From positions 1 to 61,531 of the forward strand of contig NZ_JACHKT010000031.1 in assembly GCF_014204325.1 (NCBI RefSeq): a DNA stretch of 61,531 nt, read 5' to 3'. The notes beneath the pieces are model-generated. The model had not been told where the DNA came from and did no database searches. It saw only the letters and a list, made by a program, of their open reading frames with translations. This stretch comes from Arcicella rosea (lineage in GTDB: Bacteria; Bacteroidota; Bacteroidia; Cytophagales; Spirosomataceae). Positions 9,951 through 16,427 of the stretch are shown here, one piece after another. Each line of letters opens with the position of its first letter. The stretch's first letter is position 1. The position numbers and the translations under genes were made by a program.

Positions 9951-10859
9951 ATGGATTTCGGAAAACTTCCTATACACGAGTTAAGCAAAGTAGATTTTAC
10001 TTTACAAGCCGATAATGCCTTTAACACGAAAGTGCTATCTGGTATTCCTGTGAAAAAACCAAAAGTAAAAGTCGGTTGTCCTGAATGGGCGAATAAAGAT
10101 TGGAATGGAAAAATTTATCCTCATAAAGTAAATAAGGGAGATTATTTAAGATTGCATTCAAAGCAATTTGAAACGATTGAATTGAATATTACTCATTATA
10201 AAATTCCAAATCAAGATGAAGTAAAAGCTTGGAAAGAAGACTCGGCAGAAGGCTTTACTTTCAATCCAAAATTTCCACAAGTAATTACTCACGATAATTT
10301 ATTGCAAAAATCTGATGCCATCACCAAAGTGTTTTGTGAAAGAATTTTTGAATTAGAAGAAAAACTCGGTATTCCATTTTTACAATTAGCACCCTACTTT
10401 ATGCCGAAGCATTTTCATATTTTAGAAAAGTATCTGAAAACTTTGCCAACAAATTTGAAAATTGCCGTAGAATTTCGTCATGAAGATTGGTTTAAAAATG
10501 AAAAAGTATGGCAACAAGCATTGGCATTATTACAAAGTTATGGTCATGGAACGGTGATTACTGATGTTTCTGGTAGAAGAGATGTAGCTCATCAAAGTTT
10601 GAGTAATAGCATTGCCATGATTCGTTGGACTGGCAACGAACATCCATCAGATTATCCAAGAATTGATGAATGGATTCAGAAACTTAAACTATGGTTTGAA
10701 AAAGGAGTGGAGGAGGTTTATGTTTTTGTTCATATCAACGATAAAGATTGTGTGCCAGAATTGGCTTATTATTGGATTCAGCAGTTTAATTTACATTTTA
10801 ACTTGAACCTAAAAGAACCTAAATTTTTACCAAAAGTAGAGCAGATGAGTTTGTTTTAG
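9951..10859 (+). CDS. DUF72 (YecE-like) family protein
   Basis: 302 aa, cytoplasmic. The DUF72 TIM-barrel-like fold is recognised from the early VGCPEWANKDWNGKIYP segment (about 41-58), the central KIAVEFRHEDW (about 171-181) and the late VYVFVHINDKD (about 260-270, matching the family's Y-x-F-N-N-x pattern). Function of the family is unknown. About 40 residues precede the first family motif, longer than many relatives, so an internal start is possible, but no other ATG is obviously better. Single gene, with a terminator directly upstream. Confidence 0.85.
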   Translation: MDFGKLPIHELSKVDFTLQADNAFNTKVLSGIPVKKPKVKVGCPEWANKDWNGKIYPHKVNKGDYLRLHSKQFETIELNITHYKIPNQDEVKAWKEDSAEGFTFNPKFPQVITHDNLLQKSDAITKVFCERIFELEEKLGIPFLQLAPYFMPKHFHILEKYLKTLPTNLKIAVEFRHEDWFKNEKVWQQALALLQSYGHGTVITDVSGRRDVAHQSLSNSIAMIRWTGNEHPSDYPRIDEWIQKLKLWFEKGVEEVYVFVHINDKDCVPELAYYWIQQFNLHFNLNLKEPKFLPKVEQMSLF

Positions 10860-10863
10860 TGTA

Positions 10864-10959
10864 AGCTTTCGGTTTTCGGACATCAGCTTTCGGTTTTAAA
10901 TAAGAAAAAAGAAACGTTTATAATTATAACTTAAATCCGAAATCCGACATCCGAAAGCT
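10864..10959. repeat. Imperfect inverted repeat of the TTTCGGATGTCGG family
   Basis: The left arm (AGCTTTCGG at 10864-10872, continued to 10892) can pair with the right arm (10934-10959, ending CCGAAAGCT). Similar words made of CGGATTTCGG and its complement occur at 13121-13160, 17580-17612, 22060-22168 and 38881-38930, always between genes. This is a dispersed, decayed hairpin repeat of unknown role. Confidence 0.6.
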
Positions 10960-11032
10960 CATAGCCATCGAAATAATTCTCGTTTTCTCACTAAATACCA
11001 AATCTTTAGAAAGTAAATTTCAAAATAATAAC

Positions 11033-11040
11033 TATTTTTG
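11033..11040 (+). promoter_or_regulatory. Candidate -7 box of the his operon
   Basis: TATTTTTG fits TAnnTTTG. It ends 4 nt before the hisL ATG, so the transcript would begin at or within a few bases of that ATG. Either the leader peptide is translated from a nearly leaderless mRNA or another promoter lies upstream. No clear -33 element is visible. Confidence 0.4.
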
Positions 11041-11044
11041 CATC

Positions 11045-11089
11045 ATGATTTTCAAAGGCACACATCATAACCATCATTTCGTTTCCTAA
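11045..11089 (+). CDS. hisL: his operon leader peptide, 14 aa
   Basis: ATG at 11045 opens a 14-codon frame reading MIFKGTHHNHHFVS, stop TAA at 11087-11089. Four of five consecutive codons (11063-11077) are His CAT codons, the signature of a histidine-operon attenuator leader. It lies 154 nt upstream of hisH and is followed by a set of alternative RNA helices ending in an intrinsic terminator. By the classical mechanism, scarcity of charged tRNA-His stalls the ribosome on the His run and permits antitermination. There is no Shine-Dalgarno sequence. Too short for usual ORF finders; supported by the His run, the RNA structures and the gene downstream. Confidence 0.9.
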   Translation: MIFKGTHHNHHFVS

Positions 11090-11182
11090 ACAGGAAAGGC
11101 TGATGAGTATTGTGCCAATAGCAACGACACAAGTATTCGATATAAATAGAAGCCTGATTCCTGAAAAGAGTCAGGCTTTTTT
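11082..11182 (+). promoter_or_regulatory. Histidine attenuator with competing hairpins
   Basis: Pause/protector stem: TTTCCT (11082-11087) with AGGAAA (11092-11097), spanning the hisL stop. Antiterminator: CAGGAAAGGCT (11091-11101) with AGCCTGATTCCTG (11151-11163), 11 pairs and a 2-nt bulge. Terminator: AGCCTGATTC (11151-11160) with GAGTCAGGCT (11168-11177), one G-U, then six T. The antiterminator uses the left arm of the terminator and the right arm of the protector, so the states exclude one another. A ribosome stalled on the His codons would cover 11082-11087 and free 11091-11101, favouring read-through. Confidence 0.88.
11151..11182 (+). terminator. Attenuator terminator upstream of hisH
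   Basis: Ten-pair stem (11151-11160 with 11168-11177), 7-nt loop CTGAAAA, and a T-tract at 11175-11182 whose first T residues lie in the stem. It is a premature terminator, 62 nt before hisH. Confidence 0.88.
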
Positions 11183-11243
11183 TAATGCTTAATCGGGAGT
11201 GTTGACGGTGAATTTCAAATTGTTTTTCTCTTAATTCTAAAAA

Positions 11244-11828
11244 ATGAAAACAGTAATAATCAAATACAACGCAGGAAATGTGCAGTCGGTAATGTATGCT
11301 TTGGATAGAATTGGCGTAAACTACCTTTGGACTGACGATGAAGCTGAAATCCGTTCGGCCGATAAAGTGATTTTTCCGGGCGTTGGCGAGGCAAGTACTG
11401 CTATGGCATACTTGCGTGAAAAAGGTTTGGATAAAGTAATTCCTTCGTTGAAACAACCTGTGTTAGGTACTTGTGTCGGAATGCAACTGATGTGTAAGCA
11501 TTCGGAAGAAAACGATACTACTTGTATGGGCATTTTTGATATTAATGTAAAACGTTTTGATTCAAGCAATTTCAAAGTGCCACACGTAGGTTGGAATAAT
11601 ATTTATAACCTAAAAAGTAAGTTGACAGAAGGCTTAAAAGAAAATGCCTTTATGTATTTTGTGCATAGTTATTATGCCGAAATCAGTGCATATACCGTAG
11701 CCGAATGTGATTATGTACAACCATTTTCAGCGATGCTTCACAAAGAAAATTTCTACGCCGCCCAATTCCATACCGAAATCAGTGGAAAAGAAGGACAGAG
11801 GATTATTGAGAATTTTTTGAAAGTATAG
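11244..11828 (+). CDS. hisH: Imidazole glycerol phosphate synthase, glutaminase subunit HisH
   Basis: 194 aa. HisH hydrolyses glutamine and passes ammonia to HisF, which makes imidazole glycerol phosphate and AICAR in histidine biosynthesis. The class I amidotransferase nucleophile is Cys77 in GTCVGMQLM; the His-Glu pair is in QFHTEISG near the C-terminus (usual form FHPEKSG). Early GVGEASTAM matches the family oxyanion region. It is the first structural gene after the attenuator; hisG, hisD, hisC and hisB are not in this window, so the pathway is split over at least two loci or continues elsewhere. Length is normal. Confidence 0.95.
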   Translation: MKTVIIKYNAGNVQSVMYALDRIGVNYLWTDDEAEIRSADKVIFPGVGEASTAMAYLREKGLDKVIPSLKQPVLGTCVGMQLMCKHSEENDTTCMGIFDINVKRFDSSNFKVPHVGWNNIYNLKSKLTEGLKENAFMYFVHSYYAEISAYTVAECDYVQPFSAMLHKENFYAAQFHTEISGKEGQRIIENFLKV

Positions 11829-11835
11829 ATTTTAA

Positions 11836-12381
11836 GACTTTAGGACTGGAGGACTTTAGGATTTGAAGACAGAAGGACTTTAGACTAAAGGATTTAACAA
11901 ACGTGATTTTTACAGAGTATTTAAACTTCTTTATTTTATGAGAGGAGATAATTTTAGAGAATTAAATGTTTGGAAACAAGCCGTTGCTTTTGTGACTGAA
12001 ATGTATGTTATCACCAAAATATTTCCTCAAGAAGAACAGTATGGGTTAACGTCTCAGATTAGAAGAGCCTCGGTTTCTATTCCTTCAAACATTGCTGAAG
12101 GTTCAGGAAGGAGTGACAAAGATTTTACCCGTTTTGTAGATATGAGTCTCTCATCGGCTTATGAAGTAGAAACGCAATTAATAATAGCTAAGAATTTAGG
12201 ATATATTTCAGAAGATAATTTTCAGATTCTGATTGAAAATCTAAGAAGTATAGAAAATCAATTACATGGTTTATCAAAATATTTAAATAGGACTAAATGA
12301 CTTTAGGATTTGAGGACTTTAGGACTGAGGACAAGTATTTTAAATCGTCTTTAAGTCCTAAAGTCTTCCAGTCCTAAAGTC
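11836..12381 (+). mobile_element. IVS-like element: S23 gene enclosed by a long inverted repeat
   Basis: Left arm L (11836-11870) and right arm R2 (12347-12381) can form a continuous 35-bp RNA duplex; the outer 26 positions are 25/26 identical as inverted repeats and the sole difference is a G-U pair. A second copy, R1 (12299-12332), lies in the same orientation as L, begins inside the S23 stop codon, and can pair with R2 instead, leaving a 14-nt loop. The element fills nearly the whole hisH-hisA gap: L starts 8 nt after the hisH stop and R2 ends 10 nt before the hisA ATG. The arms consist of GACTTTAGGACT-like words. The layout equals that of 23S rRNA intervening sequences, which carry S23 genes in a long stem-loop; mobility is inferred. 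Confidence 0.7.
11938..12300 (+). CDS. Four-helix-bundle S23 / intervening-sequence protein family
   Basis: 120 aa. The family signature QIRRASVSIPSNIAEGSGR lies at about residues 38-56, preceded by FRELNVWKQAV and followed by amphipathic helices, giving the usual four-helix bundle (TIGR02436-type; also related to bAvd of diversity-generating retroelements). Family proteins form pentameric, basic bundles thought to bind nucleic acid; in some bacteria the gene is in an intervening sequence of 23S rRNA. Here it sits between hisH and hisA inside inverted repeats and has no evident role in histidine synthesis. The start ATG follows a TTTATTTT stretch without a Shine-Dalgarno sequence. No reverse transcriptase or variable repeat is present, so a DGR role is unsupported. 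Confidence 0.9.
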   Translation: MRGDNFRELNVWKQAVAFVTEMYVITKIFPQEEQYGLTSQIRRASVSIPSNIAEGSGRSDKDFTRFVDMSLSSAYEVETQLIIAKNLGYISEDNFQILIENLRSIENQLHGLSKYLNRTK

Positions 12382-12390
12382 CCCCAAAAA

Positions 12391-13113
12391 ATGATTCAAA
12401 TTATTCCAGCCATAGACTTAATTGACGGAAAATGTGTTCGTCTTACGCAGGGCGATTATGCTCAGAAAAAAATCTATAACGAAAACCCTTTAGAAGTAGC
12501 CAAGTCTTTTGAAGATGCAGGTATTCAGCGTTTGCATTTGGTAGATTTAGACGGTGCAAAACAAAAACGTATCGTCAATCATAAAGTATTAGAATTGTTG
12601 GCGACCAAAACTAATCTTCATATTGACTTTGGAGGAGGAGTACAATCAGACGAAATGATTGAAATCGCTTTTAATTCTGGAGCAAAACAAGTAACAGGCG
12701 GAAGTGTAGCGGTTAAAAATCCTGAATTATTTGAAGGATGGTTACAAAGCTATGGCGGAGAAAAAATTATTCTCGGAGCAGATGCTCGTGATGAAAAAAT
12801 TGCCATTTCGGGTTGGGAAGAAGCTACCACTACTTCTGTGTATGATTTTGTCGGAAATTATATCGAAAAAGGAGCGAAGTATGCGATTTCAACAGATGTA
12901 GCTAAAGATGGATTATTAGAAGGACCAAGTTTTCAATTATATAAAAATCTCCAAGATCAGTTTCCAAGCTTACAAATTATTGCCAGCGGAGGAGTATCTG
13001 TAATGGATGATATTTTGAAATTAGATGAAATGAATATCTTCGGAGTAATCGTCGGCAAAGCGATTTATGAAGGTAGAATTACTTTAAAACAGATTGCAGA
13101 TTTACATAAATAG
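12391..13113 (+). CDS. hisA: Phosphoribosylformimino-AICAR ribotide isomerase HisA
   Basis: 240 aa. HisA isomerises ProFAR to PRFAR, the substrate of HisH/HisF. The (beta/alpha)8 barrel is recognised from [19 protein letters not shown] (catalytic Asp8), the half-barrel phosphate motifs DFGGGVQSD and [10 protein letters not shown], and the second catalytic Asp in [10 protein letters not shown] (about residue 170). Length is standard. The ATG is 10 nt after the right arm of the S23-containing repeat; translation must therefore initiate next to a possible long hairpin. Confidence 0.95.
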   Translation: MIQIIPAIDLIDGKCVRLTQGDYAQKKIYNENPLEVAKSFEDAGIQRLHLVDLDGAKQKRIVNHKVLELLATKTNLHIDFGGGVQSDEMIEIAFNSGAKQVTGGSVAVKNPELFEGWLQSYGGEKIILGADARDEKIAISGWEEATTTSVYDFVGNYIEKGAKYAISTDVAKDGLLEGPSFQLYKNLQDQFPSLQIIASGGVSVMDDILKLDEMNIFGVIVGKAIYEGRITLKQIADLHK

Positions 13114-13415
13114 ATGTTGGGATTTCGGGTATCGGATTTCAGATGTCGGATTTCGGCAGTTTAAGGAAATTAAAATCCAAATAAAATTTACAAGTCTTTA
13201 ATCTTGAATCTTGTATCTAAAATCTTGCGTCTTTAAGTCCCAAAGTCTTCAAGTCTCAAAATCAAAAAAAGTCTTGAATCTTGTATCTAAAATCTTATGT
13301 CTTTAAGTCCTAAAGTCTCAAAATCCTAAAGTCCAGATAAAAAAATCTTGAATCTTGTGTCTTTTACCTAAGTACCTTTAGTCTTAAAGTCATTAAGTCT
13401 TAAAGTCAAAAAAAT
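13114..13415. repeat. Repeat-filled hisA-hisF gap with three tandem 70-74-bp units
   Basis: The 302-bp gap begins with TTCGG/ATCGG words (13121-13160). Three tandem units each start with TCTTGAATCTTG at 13202, 13272 and 13346. The first two share the following GTATCTAAAATCTT; all contain AAGTCcTAAAGTC-like words at their ends, the same words that build the arms of the S23 element upstream. It looks like decayed arm sequence lacking a gene. No terminator with a T-run is seen, so transcription into hisF is plausible. Confidence 0.75.
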
Positions 13416-14186
13416 ATGCTTACAAAAAGAATAATTCCTTGTCTTGATATAAAAGACGGTCGCACAGTGAAAGGCACAAATTTCGTGAACCTTCGTGATG
13501 CTGGAGACCCCGTAGAATTAGGTGCCATTTACGCTGAACAAGGAGCAGACGAATTGGTATTTTTAGATATTACAGCAACAGTTGACAATCGCAAAACATT
13601 AATTGATTTAGTAAGAAACGTTGCTCGAAATGTAAATATTCCATTTACCGTAGGCGGAGGAATTTCTTCAATTGAAGACGTTTCGGCTTTGCTCAATGCA
13701 GGTGCGGATAAAGTATCTATCAATTCATCGGCTGTTAGAAGACCAGAATTGATTAATGAATTAGCCTTGCAGTTTGGTTCGCAATGTATCATCGTGGCGA
13801 TTGATACTCGTTTTATTGTTACTGAAAATGGAATTTCAGAACACATCGTTCATACACACGGAGGAAGAAAACCAACGGCTTTGCGTACTTTGGCTTGGGC
13901 AAAAGAAGTAGAAGAGCGTGGAGCAGGAGAAATTTTGTTGACTTCAATGGATACCGACGGCACGAAAGCTGGCTTTGCCAATGAATTAACAGCAGAAATT
14001 TCAAGTAATTCGTCTATTCCAATCATTGCATCTGGCGGAGCGGGAACGATGGAACATTTCAACGAAGTATTTACTGTTGGAAAAGCTGATGCAGGTTTGG
14101 CAGCAAGTATTTTCCATTTCAAGGAAATAGATATTATTGAATTAAAAGAGTATTTAAGAGAAAAGGGAATCCCTGTAAGATTATAA
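13416..14186 (+). CDS. hisF: Imidazole glycerol phosphate synthase, cyclase subunit HisF
   Basis: 256 aa. It uses ammonia from HisH to convert PRFAR to imidazole glycerol phosphate and AICAR. Starts with [17 protein letters not shown] (catalytic Asp11); other barrel motifs are [20 protein letters not shown], the second catalytic Asp in [14 protein letters not shown] (about residue 177) and [13 protein letters not shown]. Normal length. The stop is 26 nt before the preferred hisIE start. Confidence 0.96.
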   Translation: MLTKRIIPCLDIKDGRTVKGTNFVNLRDAGDPVELGAIYAEQGADELVFLDITATVDNRKTLIDLVRNVARNVNIPFTVGGGISSIEDVSALLNAGADKVSINSSAVRRPELINELALQFGSQCIIVAIDTRFIVTENGISEHIVHTHGGRKPTALRTLAWAKEVEERGAGEILLTSMDTDGTKAGFANELTAEISSNSSIPIIASGGAGTMEHFNEVFTVGKADAGLAASIFHFKEIDIIELKEYLREKGIPVRL

Positions 14187-14212
14187 TTTTGCGGAAAATT
14201 AAATTCAAAAAC

Positions 14213-14812
14213 ATGCAAGTAGATTTTGAAAAACAGGGAGGATTAATCCCTGCTGTCATCCAAGATGCTAAGACAGATAAAGTATTAATGCTTGGTTATA
14301 TGAACCAAGAAGCTTTGGAGAAAACAGAGCGTGAAGGCGTCGTAACTTTTTTCAGCCGTTCTAAGCAACGTCTCTGGACAAAAGGCGAAACATCTGATAA
14401 TTTCTTACACGTTGTAGAAATTTTGAAAGATTGTGATGAAGATACTTTGTTGATTAAAGTAAATCCTGCTGGCCCAACTTGCCATACTGGATCGGATACT
14501 TGTTGGGGTGAAAAAAATGAACCGGGACAAGCTGGTTGGTTGAATCACCTAAAAGCAGTTATTCGTGACCGCAAAAATAATCCTTCAGAGAAGTCTTACA
14601 CAGCTAGTTTATTTGAAAAAGGAACGAATAAAATTGCTCAGAAAGTAGGAGAGGAAGCAGTAGAATTAGTGATTGAGGCGATGGATTCTAACGATGAGCT
14701 ATTCAAAGGTGAAGCTGCTGACTTATTATTTCATTATTTAGTCCTATTAGAGCAAAGAGGACTTGATTTTGATGAAATTATTGATGTACTTCGCTCAAGA
14801 CATTCACGATAA
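14213..14812 (+). CDS. hisIE: Bifunctional phosphoribosyl-AMP cyclohydrolase / phosphoribosyl-ATP pyrophosphatase
   Basis: 199 aa from ATG at 14213; an in-frame TTG at 14189 would add 8 residues before the family begins and is less likely. It catalyses steps 2 and 3 of histidine synthesis. The HisI domain (about 1-110) shows MLGYMNQEAL, SRSKQRLWTKGETS, and the metal-binding segment GPTCHTGSDTCWG; the HisE domain (about 115-199) shows the helical GEEAVELVIEA and EAADLLFHYLVLL motifs. TAATTTTG at 14184-14191, a TAnnTTTG match, lies just upstream and could be an internal promoter. It is the last recognised his gene in this operon. Confidence 0.95.
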   Translation: MQVDFEKQGGLIPAVIQDAKTDKVLMLGYMNQEALEKTEREGVVTFFSRSKQRLWTKGETSDNFLHVVEILKDCDEDTLLIKVNPAGPTCHTGSDTCWGEKNEPGQAGWLNHLKAVIRDRKNNPSEKSYTASLFEKGTNKIAQKVGEEAVELVIEAMDSNDELFKGEAADLLFHYLVLLEQRGLDFDEIIDVLRSRHSR

Positions 14813-14843
14813 AATTAATTTCAATCTTAGAACAATTTGTGAA

Positions 14844-15188
14844 ATGACAAACTTCATTATCAAATATTTAATCATTGCCATTGTGGTTATGTTTGGGTCA
14901 AAGTACATTAATGGCATTAGTATCGACGGCTTTCAAACGTCTATATTAGTGGTGTTAGCGATGGGTTTTGCCAATACATTTTTGAAACCTATATTAAAAC
15001 TCATTAGCTTCCCAATTACGGTGCTTTCTTTGGGTTTATTTCTTTTAGTTATCAATGTAATCGTAGTATATATTGTAGATTACTTTATTGATGGCTTTCA
15101 TGTTAATGGCTTTGTTCCTCCTTTGATTTTTAGTTTTGTTTTATCAATAACCTCAACGGTTTTGGGTTGGTTTTTTGATAAAGATTAA
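14844..15188 (+). CDS. Phage holin family / DUF-type small membrane protein
   Basis: 114 aa from ATG 14844; the open frame extends back into hisIE, but those residues are charged and not family-like. About four transmembrane segments (about 5-22, 30-50, 57-80, 92-110) with the ANTFLKPILKLISFPITVLSLGLF pattern, in pieces NTFLKPIL and FPITVLSLG, identify the PF04020-type membrane family (YvlD-like). Despite the name there is no prophage here; these are ordinary chromosomal proteins of unknown role. It is 31 nt downstream of hisIE and may be co-transcribed. Confidence 0.85.
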   Translation: MTNFIIKYLIIAIVVMFGSKYINGISIDGFQTSILVVLAMGFANTFLKPILKLISFPITVLSLGLFLLVINVIVVYIVDYFIDGFHVNGFVPPLIFSFVLSITSTVLGWFFDKD

Positions 15189-15234
15189 GATTATATAAGT
15201 ATTTCGTACTAGATTTTCTTACTGTTAAGTACTT

Positions 15235-15288
15235 GTTTTTCAATTGTGTATAAATATTATAATAAAAATTTACACACAATTGAAAAAC
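15235..15288. promoter_or_regulatory. Long imperfect palindrome upstream of a small secreted-protein gene
   Basis: GTTTTTCAATTGTGT (15235-15249) is perfectly complementary to 15274-15288; after one mismatch four more pairs follow (15251-15254 with 15269-15272), leaving a 14-nt loop. There is no T-run on either exit, so it is not a typical terminator. It ends 14 bp before a TAnnTTTG box and could be an operator for a dimeric regulator (inference). Confidence 0.55.
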
Positions 15289-15301
15289 TAAAAAAAACGA
15301 T

Positions 15302-15309
15302 TACATTTG
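15302..15309 (+). promoter_or_regulatory. Candidate -7 box for the TonB-C-like gene
   Basis: TACATTTG matches TAnnTTTG, 153 nt upstream of the ATG at 15463, giving a long 5' untranslated region. The palindrome at 15235-15288 overlaps where RNA polymerase would bind upstream. Confidence 0.4.
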
Positions 15310-15462
15310 TATTCGTATTTACCACAAGGTAATTTTTTGAGAATATGCTATTTTGTATGTGAGTTCAAAATAATACTCTTTTTGGTCGTTTGTTCATCAT
15401 TTCTCTAAGCAATTGATAGGTATTACCCTGTTTTGAATTTATAAAGTCCTAAGTAATAAATA

Positions 15463-15957
15463 ATGAAAAATTTTACACTCTTTGGCTTAGTCCTTTTGTT
15501 AGGAATTAATGCCAAAGCACAAAAGAGTACCATTTCAACCAATTCTTTTTCTGAAAAAGATAAAAATCTCATAGCAAGTGTTTTGGAAATACAAAGTCCT
15601 GTCAGTAAAAAAGACAAGGAAAGAAGTTCATATTTCAAGAACATTACATTAGATTTGGATTCAACTTATTACGATGTTGAAACCCCTGCAATGTTTTCGG
15701 AAGGACAGGATGGATTGAATAAATTTATTTGCCAAAATTTGGTTCGCCCCAATGAATCAAAAGGTGAAACCGTTCTAGTAAGATTTAAAGTAGAGCGTTT
15801 TGGTGAGATTTCTAAAATTCATGTTTTAGATAATGGTACTTCGCCAAAATCGAGTGCTGAAGCAATAAATCTTGTCAAGAAAATGAAAACTTGGATTCCT
15901 GCCAAGATACAAGGAATCCCCGTTGCTTCTTTTTATGTTTTACCGATAAAATTCTAG
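15463..15957 (+). CDS. Secreted protein with TonB C-terminal-like domain
   Basis: 164 aa. Signal peptide about 1-19 (FTLFGLVLLLGINAKAQ). The C-terminal half (about 85-164) resembles the TonB_C fold used in many Bacteroidota periplasmic proteins: ...VRPNESKGETVLVRFKVE, then FGEISKIHVLDNG and ...WIPAKIQGIPVAS. It lacks a membrane anchor and Pro-rich linker, so it is not a conventional TonB. Function unknown. It converges with a lipoprotein gene whose stop is one base away. Confidence 0.65.
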   Translation: MKNFTLFGLVLLLGINAKAQKSTISTNSFSEKDKNLIASVLEIQSPVSKKDKERSSYFKNITLDLDSTYYDVETPAMFSEGQDGLNKFICQNLVRPNESKGETVLVRFKVERFGEISKIHVLDNGTSPKSSAEAINLVKKMKTWIPAKIQGIPVASFYVLPIKF

Positions 15958-15958
15958 C

Positions 15959-16345
15959 TTACTCTTCTGGCATTCCTCTTTGGAAATTTACTTCAGTTGC
16001 CATTCCCATGGCACTGAATCTTACTGCCATCATTTGTGCGTTCGATTTCTTTTTAACGTCTTCACAATGATTGCCTGGCTCTAAAAAGTAAATATAATAT
16101 TCTTGGCTGCGGTCGGCTAATTGCTGAATGTCTGGCTTGCCTAAATAATCGTCTAAATCGTTTGAGCTTACTCCTTTGATTTCCTCTTTCAATGATTTTA
16201 GTTTATCAACCATTTGCAATCTTTCACCTTTGCAGCCACCGAAATCATTTTTAAATTTTTCTAAATCTAAACCATCTAATTTTGGTTGTTTTGTGCAAGA
16301 GGCACAAGTAACTAATACGAGTAATATATAAATTGTATGTTTCAT
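15959..16345 (-). CDS. Small predicted lipoprotein
   Basis: 128 aa. Signal peptide with lipobox CASC at about residues 14-17 (YILLVLVTCASC), so the mature protein should be lipid-anchored. The mature part is charged, with two further Cys (in GGCKGER and NHCEDVKKK) that could form a disulfide. No family recognised. The stop lies one base from that of the convergent 15463-15957 gene, with no room for a terminator between. Confidence 0.65.
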   Translation of the reverse strand: MKHTIYILLVLVTCASCTKQPKLDGLDLEKFKNDFGGCKGERLQMVDKLKSLKEEIKGVSSNDLDDYLGKPDIQQLADRSQEYYIYFLEPGNHCEDVKKKSNAQMMAVRFSAMGMATEVNFQRGMPEE

Positions 16346-16427
16346 GTTTTTGGAATAATATCCATTATTTAAGCTTATAAGTTTTAATTAGTAAAGCAAT
16401 TTATCTATCAATCTAACATCCAAAATC

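Noticed and set aside
11052-11575. Open frames on the minus strand opposite the his leader and hisH
   Set aside because: They are antisense to the leader and hisH, have no family features, and hisH coding is unambiguous.
11938-12300. Diversity-generating retroelement accessory protein (bAvd)
   Set aside because: The fold family is shared, but there is no reverse transcriptase, template repeat or variable repeat in the window.
14189-14212. TTG start adding 8 residues to HisIE
   Set aside because: The added residues are not part of the family and an ATG at 14213 fits the usual N-terminus; the upstream bases look more like a promoter box.
13529-14218. Long minus-strand frames opposite hisF
   Set aside because: Shadows of hisF codon use; no motifs and no start context.
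14763-14843. N-terminal extension of the holin-family gene into hisIE
   Set aside because: Overlaps hisIE in another frame; the family-like protein begins at ATG 14844.
14844-15188. Prophage remnant suggested by the 'phage holin' family name
   Set aside because: No other phage genes nearby; this family is ordinary chromosomal in Bacteroidota.
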